Positions 1 through 8,571 are shown, numbered from the stretch's first letter. The stretch is DNA of 64,000 nucleotides from Ignavibacteriales bacterium (GCA_020635275.1 JACKAA010000001.1:124001-188000), one strand, 5' to 3'. Notes: a model not told the origin generated them from the sequence alone. Program-made: numbers and translations.

Positions 1-183
1 CATATTTCCAGAGGAGCACTTTTATTAGTTTCTGATTTACCAATGGTTCCGGAAGGTGTAAAAACTGAAGAATCTGATTTATTAGTTACACAAAATTTTG
101 TCGATTTACATTTGCAAATTGGTATTGAGGCTATGACCGAAATTGAAGCAAAAGGTGAAAAAATTAAACATTTTGTATTCTAA
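1..183 (+). CDS. amn: AMP nucleosidase family, C-terminal fragment
   Basis: The window opens inside this reading frame, which runs to a TAA at 181-183. About 60 residues are visible. They contain RGALLLVSDLPM, then EGVKTEESD, then a helical tail with HLQIGIEAM. This pattern is typical of the C-terminal end of the nucleoside phosphorylase fold in AMP nucleosidase, which splits AMP into adenine and ribose 5-phosphate. The start and catalytic core lie outside the window. Another member of the purine nucleoside phosphorylase superfamily remains possible, because only the tail can be judged. Confidence 0.7.
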   Translation, partial: HISRGALLLVSDLPMVPEGVKTEESDLLVTQNFVDLHLQIGIEAMTEIEAKGEKIKHFVF

Positions 184-267
184 AAACTGTAATTTAATAC
201 TTGATTGGTAAGCAATTTGAAACTATTTTATGATAGAAATGTAAGACTTAAAAAGGTTGAGGTAAGA

Positions 268-690
268 ATGAAAAATTTTCTGATTTTGCAATTTTTTATC
301 ACTTTAGCAGCTTTTTCTTTAATTTCAGCACAAAATCAAATAAGTGAAGATGAAGTTAAGAATTCACTTACAAAAATATTTGATTTAAGTAAAAATCAAA
401 ACTTTGATGCTTTGGCATCTCAAATATTATATAATGAAAAAAATGAGAAACGTGCATATAATAAAAATGATGCAAATGAAGCCAAGAGTGTTAAAAGAAT
501 GGCAAAAAAAATAAAAGCTTATTTGGATTTAAGCGATTCGTATGAATATGAAAGTCTTACTAATTTAAAAGTTGATAATTTACCAGCAGCAGAATTAAAG
601 GTGAATTTTAGAAGCGGTGATCAAAAATTGACCATCACTTTTGATTTTGTAAAACTTAATGGCAATTTGCTGCTTGAAAACTTTAAATAG
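268..690 (+). CDS. Small secreted protein of unknown function
   Basis: A 140-residue protein with an N-terminal signal peptide (MKNFLILQFFITLAAFSLISA) and probable cleavage before QNQ. The ATG at 268 is preferred over an in-frame TTG at 205, because it places the signal peptide at the N terminus and has a purine-rich GGTTGAGGTAAG stretch just upstream. The mature part begins with a charged helix and ends in alternating strands (LKVNFRSG, LTITFDFVKLNGNLLLENF). This could be a small NTF2-like or DUF4878-like fold, which is only a guess. It lies between the AMP nucleosidase end and a convergent gene. No function is assigned. Confidence 0.6.
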   Translation: MKNFLILQFFITLAAFSLISAQNQISEDEVKNSLTKIFDLSKNQNFDALASQILYNEKNEKRAYNKNDANEAKSVKRMAKKIKAYLDLSDSYEYESLTNLKVDNLPAAELKVNFRSGDQKLTITFDFVKLNGNLLLENFK

Positions 691-697
691 GTTAAAA

Positions 698-1315
698 TTA
701 TTTAGCATATTTACTTAAATAGTCAATTCCCTTTTGAGCAATTTCCCAATTTTTATTTGATGAACCTTTTGTTAGTAATCCTTCGTCAATCATTGTAGCA
801 GTTTCAAAATACATATTACTTAACCAAACTTCTTTATCCTCTCCTTTTGGAACTGTTAAGTCTTTATCAGTCAATTTATTTTTCATTTCCTTCTTAACAA
901 ATTCAGTAACATCTGCTTCTTCTGAACTTCCGCCAAGATAAATAAGTGCTTTCAAAATTGGTATTCTATAATTTACTTGAGTAGTAACATCTGAGTCTTT
1001 ATTATTTTCTTTTACTTTTTTATCAATTTCTTTCTGATTTAATGTTTCAATTTTTTCCTTAACTTGCTCAATTTCTTCTTTTGATACAGAGGAAATTTTA
1101 TCAAATGCAGATTTAGCATCTAATAATTTTTCATAAAATTTTTGATAAGGAATAATTTGACTTAGTAATTTCTGAGCTTCTTCAACGCTTCCATTTAAGA
1201 TTTCTTCAGAACTTTTCAACTTCATTTCAGAAATTAAATTATCAACATTTCCAAAAAGTGAAGTAAATGAGGAATATATTTCTTCTTTTGTATTATTCAA
1301 TTCTTCGGTATCCAA
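698..1315 (-). CDS. Coiled-coil protein with Mrr_N-like winged helix
   Basis: A 205-residue soluble protein with no signal peptide. Residues 1-110 are highly charged and helical (many K/E, coiled-coil-like). Residues 115-205 look like the Mrr N-terminal winged-helix domain (PF14338 type): YRIPILKALIYLGGSSEEADV, then a W near the middle and a final NWEIAQKGIDYLSKY, matching the usual 'W.iT..G..yL' ending. In restriction enzymes this domain precedes a nuclease; here no nuclease domain follows. A role in DNA binding or protein contacts is inferred. It converges on the upstream secreted protein with only 7 bases between the stops. Confidence 0.55.
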   Translation of the reverse strand: MDTEELNNTKEEIYSSFTSLFGNVDNLISEMKLKSSEEILNGSVEEAQKLLSQIIPYQKFYEKLLDAKSAFDKISSVSKEEIEQVKEKIETLNQKEIDKKVKENNKDSDVTTQVNYRIPILKALIYLGGSSEEADVTEFVKKEMKNKLTDKDLTVPKGEDKEVWLSNMYFETATMIDEGLLTKGSSNKNWEIAQKGIDYLSKYAK

Positions 1316-1412
1316 TTTACACCCAATTTTAATTTACTTTCTTGTATAATCGAAGAAAATATATTAGAATTAATATGCCACATTTATTTTAACAATTTAA
1401 ATGGAGTGAAAA

Positions 1413-1601
1413 ATGGAAAAAAACATGGGAAGCCAAGATAAAAATATTCGCCTAATTGTTGGTGCAATTTTATTGGTTATTGGTTTTTTTAGTTCATTTT
1501 GGCTAAGTATAATTGGTGTTATATTAATTGCAACCAGTTTAATGGGATTTTGCCCGGCTTACGTTCCGTTTAAGATAAATACAAATAAAGATAAAAAATA
1601 G
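1413..1601 (+). CDS. DUF2892 (YgaP-type) inner membrane protein
   Basis: A 62-residue membrane protein. The N-terminal NMGSQDKNIRLIVG followed by two hydrophobic helices and a terminal GFCPAYVPFKI closely follows the DUF2892 family, where a conserved Cys-Pro sits at the end of the second helix. The family occurs alone or fused to rhodanese domains (as in YgaP), so a link to sulfur transfer is known for relatives but not shown here. The ATG at 1413 has a GGAG seven bases upstream; an internal ATG at 1425 is possible. Monocistronic between two minus-strand genes. Confidence 0.8.
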   Translation: MEKNMGSQDKNIRLIVGAILLVIGFFSSFWLSIIGVILIATSLMGFCPAYVPFKINTNKDKK

Positions 1602-1641
1602 AAAAATAGTTATTTAAGAGAGTAAGAAAATTTGGAGTAAT

Positions 1642-2238
1642 TTATTTTTTCTTTTTCAACTCTTTTTTGCTATACTTATTTAAAATATAGTTTTGAATTT
1701 CTTTCAGCGGATATAAATTATCCATAAATAAAATGTGCATTTGCATTCCATCTAAAATGGCGGCAAATTCATATGCCATATTTTTTGGCTCTTTAACTCC
1801 GGCATCTGTAAAAATTTCCTCAAATTCTAAAAAGAATTTCTGAAAAAATTTTGGATTTAAAACTTCCTCAAATTTTACTGGTGATGGCTGAAGCATAAAG
1901 TTTAAATAGAGTTTCCAATAATCTTTATTTTCTGAGGTATATTTAACTGTATCCATAACTATTCTTTGCAATTTTTCTGATGGATCTTTCAATTCGTAAA
2001 TTGGTTCCATCATTCTTTGCATTTCGTTTAATAAATGCAAATAAATTGCTTCAACAATTGCTGTCTTGCTCTCAAAGTAATTATAAATCAAACCTTTTGA
2101 TATTTTTGCATCTTTTGCAATATCACTAATGGAAGTACCTTTAAAACCCTTTTCAGCAAATAATTTCAAAGATGAATTTAATATCTGAGTTTTTGAGCGT
2201 TCTCTAATTTCATGAAACTGTTCTTCAGTTCTCGGCAT
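1642..2238 (-). CDS. TetR/AcrR family transcriptional regulator
   Basis: A 198-residue regulator. Residues 16-62 form the classic TetR helix-turn-helix: a helix with SSLKLFAEKGFKGTSI, then DIAKDAKISKGLIYNYF and ESKTAIVEAI. The remaining two-thirds is helical, as expected for the ligand and dimer domain, and the C terminus is a run of lysines. It is divergently oriented from the LolA-like/ABC transporter operon starting at 2385, with 146 bases between them containing a palindrome at 2352-2369. It very likely represses that transporter operon. The ligand cannot be told from sequence. Confidence 0.9.
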   Translation of the reverse strand: MPRTEEQFHEIRERSKTQILNSSLKLFAEKGFKGTSISDIAKDAKISKGLIYNYFESKTAIVEAIYLHLLNEMQRMMEPIYELKDPSEKLQRIVMDTVKYTSENKDYWKLYLNFMLQPSPVKFEEVLNPKFFQKFFLEFEEIFTDAGVKEPKNMAYEFAAILDGMQMHILFMDNLYPLKEIQNYILNKYSKKELKKKK

Positions 2239-2351
2239 ATTTTTTTTGATTGAATAAATGGTTAGTCATAAATTAAATTATTGATTTTTATTTGTCAAGT
2301 GCATAAAAATTTTTAAAATAGTTGACAAGCGTAAAATTTTTTATTAGTTTT

Positions 2352-2369
2352 TGACTGAACGTTTAGTCA
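2352..2369. promoter_or_regulatory. TetR-type operator palindrome
   Basis: TGACTGAACGTTTAGTCA is an inverted repeat matching at 16 of 18 positions; only the pair flanking the central AACGTT differs. It ends 15 bases before the ATG at 2385, so a bound dimer would block transcription or initiation of the transporter operon. A weaker relative, TGAATAAATGGTTAGTCA, sits at 2251-2268 next to the tetR start, consistent with autoregulation. Binding by the adjacent TetR protein is inferred from position and symmetry. Confidence 0.6.
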
Positions 2370-2384
2370 ATTATAAGGTTCAGA

Positions 2385-3122
2385 ATGAAAAATCTATTTT
2401 TTATACTTCTTATCTCAACTGCCGCTATGTTTTCTCAAGATGCAAAAGAAATAGTAAAAAAGGCAAATGATTATGCACTGGGCAAAACTTCACAAGGTGA
2501 ATATACAATGTCACTTGTCCGTCCAGATTGGCAAAGAGATGTAACAATGAAAGTTTGGTCAAAAGGTCTTGACTATTATATGATTTTAATTACTGCTCCT
2601 GCCCGTGAAAAAGGTCAAGTTTTTATGAAGCGAAATAAGGAAATGTGGAATTGGGTTCCTTCAATTAATAAAATGATTAAAATTCCGCCTTCAATGATGT
2701 CGCAATCTTGGATGGGTTCAGATTTTACAAACGATGATTTGCTTAAGGAATCATCAATAATAAAAGATTACAAACACACTTTAATTGGTGAAGAAAAAAT
2801 TGACGAGTATGATTGTTATAAGATTGAATTAATTCCATTGCCAGAAGCGGCGGTTGTTTGGGGAAAAATAATTTCTTGGATATCCAAAAATGAATATTAT
2901 CAATTAAAAGCAGAATATTATGATGAATTTGGTGATCTGATAAATACACAATCAGCATCTGAAGTTGAAAATGTTGGCAACAGAGTTTTGCCTTCAAAAA
3001 TGGTTATGATCCCGATGGATAAAGAAGGTAATCAGACAATTCTGAAAGTAAATAATATGACATTTGATAAAGAAATTCCGGAAAGTTTCTTCACTCAACA
3101 AAACATGAAAAAGGTTAGGTAA
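2385..3122 (+). CDS. LolA-like outer-membrane lipoprotein-sorting protein
   Basis: A 245-residue exported protein with a signal peptide ending near MFSQDAKE. The mature part has the LolA-like pattern of the PF17131 type: SQGEYTMSLVRPDWQRD, RNKEMWNWVPSINKMIKIPPSMMSQSW and SDFTNDDL, then strands ending DKEIPESFFTQQNM. Such proteins form an open beta half-barrel that carries lipids or lipoproteins across the periplasm. Proteins of this family often sit beside ABC or RND export systems, and here the next genes are two FtsX-like permeases, an ATPase and an outer-membrane barrel. It is probably the periplasmic carrier of that system. The gap to the next gene (354 bases) is filled by a decayed repeat element. 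Confidence 0.8.
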   Translation: MKNLFFILLISTAAMFSQDAKEIVKKANDYALGKTSQGEYTMSLVRPDWQRDVTMKVWSKGLDYYMILITAPAREKGQVFMKRNKEMWNWVPSINKMIKIPPSMMSQSWMGSDFTNDDLLKESSIIKDYKHTLIGEEKIDEYDCYKIELIPLPEAAVVWGKIISWISKNEYYQLKAEYYDEFGDLINTQSASEVENVGNRVLPSKMVMIPMDKEGNQTILKVNNMTFDKEIPESFFTQQNMKKVR

Positions 3123-3190
3123 ATCTTAAAAAAGTAAGATTAACGTAAATATCAGAAAGAACAGATTTATGATATTCTGAACAAATGGCA

Positions 3191-3415
3191 GAAATAGCAA
3201 ATAACAAATGATAAATTACAAATAAATTTCAATGCTCAAAAAGCAAATTCAAAAACAATAAATTGTAAAATGATAAATATTTTTTATAGTAGACAATTAT
3301 TAAAAATCAAATTAACACAATGTTCTAGATCTATTTTGCAATAAGTTTCTAATATTCTTTATGAGATTTGAGATTTTTGTATTGAGATTTATTTGATTTT
3401 TGATATTTGTGTTAC
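3191..3415. repeat. Decayed copy of four-helix-bundle insertion element
   Basis: This gene-free stretch lies in the gap 3123-3476. Its left part (about 3191-3262: ATAACAAATG, TTACAAATAAA, AATTCAAAAACAATAAA) closely resembles the sequence just 5' of, and including the first codons of, the four-helix gene at 4711-4775. Its right part (about 3358-3415: GAGATTTTTGTATTGAGATTT, TTTTTGATATTTGTGTT) resembles 5160-5235, just 3' of that gene. The coding part between is missing. It looks like an internally deleted copy. Nothing else recognisable was seen in this 354-base gap. Confidence 0.55.
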
Positions 3416-3476
3416 GGAATTACACAAATAAAATTGGATCATTATACAACTAATAGATTAAATAGGAAATATTAGA

Positions 3477-4697
3477 TTGAAAACATTTATAAAAATGGCA
3501 TGGAGAAATATTTGGAGAAATAAGAAAAGAACTCTCCTAACAATATTTTCAATTTTCATTGCCGTATTTTTATCGTTGTTTACTCGCTCAATGCAAATTG
3601 GCGTTTATGACAATATGATCTCAAACGCCGTAAAATTTTCATCAGGGCATATTCAAATTCATAAAAATGGTTATTGGGAAAATAAATCACTTAATGAAAT
3701 TTTTAAAGACACAAAAGAAATTGATGAAATCCTTAAAAATAATAATAATATTGAATTCTATATTCCGCGCATAGAGTCTTATGCACTTGCTTCTTCAGGC
3801 AAACATACAAAAGGTTCATTGGTAATTGGAACTGATCCTGAAAAGGAAAATGAATTAAATAAATATTCGCAAAAAATAATTAAAGGTGATTATTTAAATT
3901 CCAACGATAAAGCCGTTGTCGTTGCAGAAAAATTAGCAGAGTATTTAAATATTTCTGTCAATGATACAATTGTAATGCTGGGACAAGGTTACCATGGAAT
4001 AACTGCCGCAGCACAATATAAAGTTAAAGGTATTATTGATTTTCCAATTCCGCAACTTAATAATCAACTTATTATTATGCCTTTGGCTGAAGCAAAATAT
4101 TATTATGCTACTGATAATCAAATCACTTCCCTTTCGTTAATGCTTAAAGATGCTGATAAAGTTGATGCTACAATTGCTGAATTAAAAAATAGTTTAAATG
4201 ATGAATACGAAATTATGCCTTGGCCAGAAATGAATGTCGAACTTGTTCAGGCGATTCAAAGTGATAGTATTGGCGGAATAATTATGCTTGGGATTTTATA
4301 TGTGGTAATTGGATTTGGTGTTTTCGGTACAATAATGATGATGACAATGGAACGTAAAAAAGAATTTGCAGTTATGGTTTCAATAGGAATGCAGAAATTA
4401 AAAATTCTGATTGTTGTAATTTTTGAAACACTATTTATCGGCTTAGTCGCTGTATTATTGGGGATTCTTATTAGCTATCCTATACTTTATTATTTTTATC
4501 AAAACCCAATACCGCTAACTGGTGAATTAGCTGCAACTTATGAAACATTTGGAATTGATCCGATTATTCCATTCTCAATCAATGCACATATTTTTGTTAA
4601 TCAGACTTTAACGGTTATTGGTATTACAATATTGGCAGTATTCTATCCGCTTTCAATGATTTTAAGATTCAACATTATGAAAGCGTTAAGGAGCTAG
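3477..4697 (+). CDS. FtsX/MacB-like ABC transporter permease (first)
   Basis: A 406-residue inner-membrane permease. The N terminus (MAWRNIWRNKKRTLLTIFSIFIAVFL) is typical of LolC/E-MacB family permeases. It is followed by a large periplasmic domain (about residues 45-260) and three membrane helices at about 265-290, 312-335 and 375-398. The start is a TTG at 3477 with AGGA 10 bases upstream; an ATG at residue 7 is possible. Together with the second permease (5280) and the ATPase (6636) it should form a mechanotransmission-type ABC complex moving lipids or lipoproteins outward. The LolA-like protein and the beta-barrel in the same operon support an envelope export role. Confidence 0.88.
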   Translation: MKTFIKMAWRNIWRNKKRTLLTIFSIFIAVFLSLFTRSMQIGVYDNMISNAVKFSSGHIQIHKNGYWENKSLNEIFKDTKEIDEILKNNNNIEFYIPRIESYALASSGKHTKGSLVIGTDPEKENELNKYSQKIIKGDYLNSNDKAVVVAEKLAEYLNISVNDTIVMLGQGYHGITAAAQYKVKGIIDFPIPQLNNQLIIMPLAEAKYYYATDNQITSLSLMLKDADKVDATIAELKNSLNDEYEIMPWPEMNVELVQAIQSDSIGGIIMLGILYVVIGFGVFGTIMMMTMERKKEFAVMVSIGMQKLKILIVVIFETLFIGLVAVLLGILISYPILYYFYQNPIPLTGELAATYETFGIDPIIPFSINAHIFVNQTLTVIGITILAVFYPLSMILRFNIMKALRS

Positions 4698-4707
4698 GGA
4701 GAAGAGA

Positions 4708-5242
4708 AATGACAAATAATAAAATACAAATTACAAATAAAGACCAATGAGTAAAATTCAAAACAATAAACCTATTTATGATCTTGAAGATAGAACTTTC
4801 AAATTTGCAAAAGATTGTAGATTATTTATTAAAACACTGCCAATAACAATTGCAAACAAAGAAGATTCAAAGCAATTAATTAGAGCATCCGGTTCTATTG
4901 GAGCAAATTATAGAGAAGCAAATGAAGCTTTAAGTAAAAAAGATTTTTTAATGAGAATAAAAATTTCAAGAAAAGAATCTAAAGAAAGTGAATATTGGTT
5001 AAGTCTCATAAATGAAACAAATAACTTAAATGACGATAAAGCTGCAAGACTAATTCAGGAAGTAATTGAATTAAAGAAAATATTATCAGCAATTATTGAA
5101 AAATCAAGATAGCACAAAGTTTGATATTTCCATTTTTAAAATTTATTTGTTTTTCGCTTTTTGATATTTCTGAATTGAGATTTGTTTGTTATTTGATATT
5201 TGCATTTTGAGATTTAAGAATTTGTGTTGAGGTTTAGATTTT
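4708..5242 (+). mobile_element. Insertion element carrying a four-helix-bundle gene
   Basis: An approximately 530-base unit inserted between the two permease genes of one operon. The left flank is rich in ACAAAT-type words (GACAAATAATAAAATACAAA). The right flank is rich in the complementary ATTTGT/GATATTT words (GAGATTTGTTTGTTATTTGA), so the ends could pair as an imperfect long stem around the gene at 4747. This organisation resembles 23S rRNA intervening-sequence-type elements, which carry the same protein family. The boundaries are approximate; a shortened relative lies at 3191-3415. Confidence 0.5.
4747..5112 (+). CDS. Four helix bundle protein (23S rRNA IVS / Avd-like family)
   Basis: A 121-residue all-helical protein of the family first seen in 23S rRNA intervening sequences (TIGR02436 type). 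Diagnostic parts are DLEDRTFKFAKDCRLFIKTLP, then QLIRASGSIGANYREANEALSKKDFLMRIKISRKESKESEYWL. The fold is shared with the Avd accessory protein of diversity-generating retroelements, but no reverse transcriptase is nearby. It interrupts the permease operon and has its own flanking repeat-like sequences, so it is more likely a passenger of a small element than part of the transporter. Its biochemical function is unknown. Confidence 0.85.
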   Translation: MSKIQNNKPIYDLEDRTFKFAKDCRLFIKTLPITIANKEDSKQLIRASGSIGANYREANEALSKKDFLMRIKISRKESKESEYWLSLINETNNLNDDKAARLIQEVIELKKILSAIIEKSR

Positions 5243-5279
5243 ACAAAATATTTTAGTTTTTATTTTAAGGTAAACAGAA

Positions 5280-6518
5280 ATGGTATTAAGTATTGCTTGG
5301 AAAAATGTTTGGCGTAATAAACTTAGAAGCATAATTGTTATTGCCTCAATTACAATTGGTTTAATTGGCGGTATTTTCTATTTGGCTTTTTCTAATGGAA
5401 TGGTGCAAACACAAATTGAATCAGCAATTAATAATGAGATATCAAATATTGAAATTCATAATCCCTCTTATTTAATAAATGATGAAACTAAATTTGGGAT
5501 AAATAACACTGGCGAAATTATTGAGAAATTAAAAACCGTTGATGGCATTAAAAGTATTACAACCCGATTAAAATCAATAGCAATGGTCAGCTCCGCTACA
5601 ACAGGAACTGGAATTTTACTAAATGGGATTGATATTCAAAAAGAAATTGAAACAACCAACATTAATAATAAAATTGTTGAAGGCAGTTATTTTGAGAAAC
5701 CAACCAGAAATCCAATTGTTATTGGAAAAAAATTAGCAGATAAATTAAAAGTAAAAATTGGATCAAAGATTGTGGTTACACTTCAAAACATGAATGAAGA
5801 TATTACTTATGGCGCATTTAAAATTGTTGGAATTTATAAAACCGATAATACCAATTTTGATCTGTTTAATACTTTTACACAAAAAGAAGATTTAAATAAT
5901 TTGCTTAGTTATAAAAATAATGAAGCAACAGAAATAGCAATATTGCTCAACCATAATGACTTAACTGATACTGTTGCTGCAGAAATAAAAAAAATATTTG
6001 CTCAGGATATTGAAGACAAAGATATTGTTATTCGATCTTGGAAAGAGATTCAGCCAATGCTGCAAATGATGAATGAAATGACAATTCAATTCACAATGAT
6101 TTTTGTCGCAATTATTTTATTTGCGCTTAGCTTTGGAATAATAAACACAATGCTTATGGCAATTATGGAAAGAGTTAGAGAAATAGGAATGTTAATGGCA
6201 ATTGGAATGAGCAAAATTAAAGTTTTTCTAATGATTATGATGGAAACAATTTTTTTATCAATAACCGGTGGAATTTTAGGAATTGTTATCAGTTGGATTT
6301 TAGTACAATTTTCATTCAAAACCGGAATTGATTTATCAGCAGTTGGAGAAGGATTGAATTCTTGGGGCTATAGTTCATTTATAAGACCTGAGCTTGATTT
6401 GATATACTATTTTATGATTGCACTTCTTGTAATATTTACGGCAATATTTGCCTCTATTCTGCCGGCAAGAAAAGCATTGAAATTAATTCCATCAGAAGCA
6501 GTAAGACAAGATATATAA
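5280..6518 (+). CDS. FtsX/MacB-like ABC transporter permease (second)
   Basis: A 412-residue permease paralogous to the one at 3477. It opens with VLSIAWKNVWRNKLRSIIVIASITIGLIGGIFYLAF, has a periplasmic domain at about residues 40-275, and ends with three membrane helices, the second after MERVREIGMLMAIGMSK, a hallmark of the FtsX domain. The terminal LPARKALKLIPSEAVRQ is the usual cytoplasmic end of this family. The ATG at 5280 follows a purine-rich AAGGTAAACAG. The pair is likely a heterodimeric membrane part served by the ATPase at 6636. The substrate is unknown. Confidence 0.9.
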   Translation: MVLSIAWKNVWRNKLRSIIVIASITIGLIGGIFYLAFSNGMVQTQIESAINNEISNIEIHNPSYLINDETKFGINNTGEIIEKLKTVDGIKSITTRLKSIAMVSSATTGTGILLNGIDIQKEIETTNINNKIVEGSYFEKPTRNPIVIGKKLADKLKVKIGSKIVVTLQNMNEDITYGAFKIVGIYKTDNTNFDLFNTFTQKEDLNNLLSYKNNEATEIAILLNHNDLTDTVAAEIKKIFAQDIEDKDIVIRSWKEIQPMLQMMNEMTIQFTMIFVAIILFALSFGIINTMLMAIMERVREIGMLMAIGMSKIKVFLMIMMETIFLSITGGILGIVISWILVQFSFKTGIDLSAVGEGLNSWGYSSFIRPELDLIYYFMIALLVIFTAIFASILPARKALKLIPSEAVRQDI

Positions 6519-6635
6519 AAGTTAAAAGTACGCGTCAATCTGAGGAGCAAAGCTACTAAAGAATCTCAATATTTTATCATTACAAAATAATAAAAAAAGT
6601 ATTGTGCAAAATTTCAAGTAAATAGGAAATTTATA

Positions 6636-7313
6636 ATGAGCATTATTAAAACAATCAATCTAAACAAAATTTATAATGAAACAGTTGTACCGGTTCATGC
6701 AGTAAAAGATGTAAATCTTGAATTTGAACAAGGTGAGTTTACAGCTATCATTGGTCCTTCGGGATGCGGTAAAACTACATTGCTGAATTTAATTGGAGGA
6801 TTGGATTCACCAACAAGTGGAGAAGTTATTATTGATGGAACAAATATCAGTAATTTAAAACCAAAAGAAGTCATTGATTTCCGATTACGAAATATTGGAT
6901 TTGTTTTTCAGTCATATAATTTAGTTCCGGTTTTAACAGCAAAAGAAAATGTTGAGTTTATAATGCAGCTTCAGGGTTCTGACAAATCTAAACGAGATGA
7001 AAGAGTTAAAATTCTTTTTGAACAAATTGGATTGATTGACAGAATGAATGACAGACCGAGTAAAATGTCCGGTGGACAGCAGCAAAGAGTTGCAGTTGCA
7101 CGAGCTTTAGCCTCAAAACCAAAATTTATTTTAGCAGATGAACCGACTGCAAATCTTGATTCAGCCGCTACAAGTAATTTGTTAGATATAATGCTTAAAC
7201 TTAATGAAACTGAAAATACAACATTTATTTTTTCAACACACGATTCAAGAGTAATTGAAAGAGCGAGAAGATTGATTACTTTAAAGGACGGTCAAGTTGA
7301 AAAAGTAGAATAA
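6636..7313 (+). CDS. LolD/MacB-type ABC transporter ATPase
   Basis: A 225-residue ATPase. Walker A is GPSGCGKTT (residues 40-48), the Q-loop is VFQSYNLVPVLTAKEN, the signature is MSGGQQQRVAVARAL, Walker B is FILADEPTANLD and the switch histidine is in STHD. Length and motifs fit the LolD/MacB subfamily that drives FtsX-like permeases. It follows the second permease after 117 bases, a gap with a degenerate repeat fragment (GTCAATCTGAGGAGC near 6534). It energises the export system encoded at 2385-8571. Confidence 0.95.
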   Translation: MSIIKTINLNKIYNETVVPVHAVKDVNLEFEQGEFTAIIGPSGCGKTTLLNLIGGLDSPTSGEVIIDGTNISNLKPKEVIDFRLRNIGFVFQSYNLVPVLTAKENVEFIMQLQGSDKSKRDERVKILFEQIGLIDRMNDRPSKMSGGQQQRVAVARALASKPKFILADEPTANLDSAATSNLLDIMLKLNETENTTFIFSTHDSRVIERARRLITLKDGQVEKVE

Positions 7314-7331
7314 AACTTTTTAAGACATATT

Positions 7332-7404
7332 TGTCATTCCCAACTTGATTGGGAATCCAGTATTTACATTATTAGATTTCCGATTTAAGCATTCGGAAAT
7401 GACA
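7332..7404. repeat. Paired-hairpin intergenic repeat (TGTCATTCC...GGAAATGACA)
   Basis: The unit starts TGTCATTCC and ends with the complement GGAAATGACA. Inside are two smaller hairpins: ATTCCCAACTTGATTGGGAAT and the GATTTCCGA...TCGGAAAT pair. The same architecture recurs at 43485, 45000, 47485, 48583 and (variant) 42328. Here it lies between the ATPase gene and the outer-membrane barrel gene. It is probably a non-autonomous REP/MITE-like element. Confidence 0.75.
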
Positions 7405-7437
7405 AATGAAAAACAAATATTTTGAATTTTAACTTAG

Positions 7438-8571
7438 ATGAAAAAACTTATTATAATATTTTATTTAATCTCCATCAGTCAGATTCTTTCTCAATCACAA
7501 ATTGAGTTAAATGGTTATTTGCAAAATATGCAAACTGTTTGGGCGCCAAAGCAATTTGATAATTGGATTTTTTCAAACTCAATAAGCAACAGAATTAATT
7601 TTCATTATTACCCTTCTTCAAATATTACATTCAACTTAGGATTAAGAAATATTTACGATTACGGTCAATTAGTTCAAATGTTTCCAGACTATGATAAACT
7701 TGTAACCGCGGATAATGGATTAGTAAATCTGACAAAAAAAATATCATCAAATACTTCATCTGTTCTTTATAGCAATATCGATAGACTAAATTTATTTTTC
7801 TCATTTGAAAATTTTGAAATTCAAATTGGAAGGCAAAGAGTAAATCTTGGAATAAATTATGTTTGGACACCAAATGATATTTTTAATTCATTTTCATTTT
7901 TAAATTTTGATTACTTGGAGAAATCCGGAAGTGATGCAGTCCGATTTCAATATCATTTTGATTATGCATCTTCATTACAATTAATTGCTAAAGCAGATGA
8001 AAATAAAAATATGACTTTTGCAGGCGTGATAAAATTTAACAAGTGGAACTATGATTTTCAATCAATTGCCGGATTTTCAGATGAGGATTATATTTTTGGC
8101 GGTGGTTGGACTGGTGATATTTTAGGTGCAGGATTTAGTGGTGAAGCAACTTATTTTAACAGCAGAGAAAATATAGATGATATTTTTGTCGCTTCAATTG
8201 GCGGCAATTATACTTTTTCCAACAGTTTATTCTTAATGGCGGAATTTTTATATAACAGTATTGGATCAGATAAAAAAAATATTCAAACAAGTAATCTTTT
8301 TGATTTAGAATACTCGGCAAAACTTTTATCACCAGCAAAATATTCATTTTTTTTCAGCGGACAATATCCAATTACTCCTCTTCTAAATTCTTCACTTGCA
8401 ACTATAATTAATCCAATTGACGGTTCATTTTTTATTAATCCATCACTAGATTTTTCTTTAAATGAAGATGTTTATTTGTTGATATCGGGTCAGGTTTTTA
8501 TTGGTGATGATTTAACAGAATGGGGTGAATACGGAAAATTTTATTATCTAAGATTAAAATGGAATTTTTAA
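7438..8571 (+). CDS. Outer-membrane beta-barrel protein of the transporter operon
   Basis: A 377-residue exported protein with signal peptide MKKLIIIFYLISISQILSQ. The rest is a series of alternating hydrophobic strands with aromatic girdles (RINFHYYPSSNITFNLGLRN, FEIQIGRQRVNLGINYVW) and ends in an aromatic strand YYLRLKWNF, the usual outer-membrane barrel terminus. The GRQRVNLGINYVWTPNDIFN segment resembles DUF1302-like or alginate-type barrels. As the last gene after LolA-like, permease and ATPase genes, it is probably the outer-membrane partner. The substrate is unknown. Confidence 0.75.
   Translation: MKKLIIIFYLISISQILSQSQIELNGYLQNMQTVWAPKQFDNWIFSNSISNRINFHYYPSSNITFNLGLRNIYDYGQLVQMFPDYDKLVTADNGLVNLTKKISSNTSSVLYSNIDRLNLFFSFENFEIQIGRQRVNLGINYVWTPNDIFNSFSFLNFDYLEKSGSDAVRFQYHFDYASSLQLIAKADENKNMTFAGVIKFNKWNYDFQSIAGFSDEDYIFGGGWTGDILGAGFSGEATYFNSRENIDDIFVASIGGNYTFSNSLFLMAEFLYNSIGSDKKNIQTSNLFDLEYSAKLLSPAKYSFFFSGQYPITPLLNSSLATIINPIDGSFFINPSLDFSLNEDVYLLISGQVFIGDDLTEWGEYGKFYYLRLKWNF

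Noticed and set aside
4747..5112. Four-helix gene as the Avd part of a diversity-generating retroelement
   Set aside because: No reverse transcriptase and no template/variable repeat pair are present nearby; the intervening-sequence type of element explains the context better.
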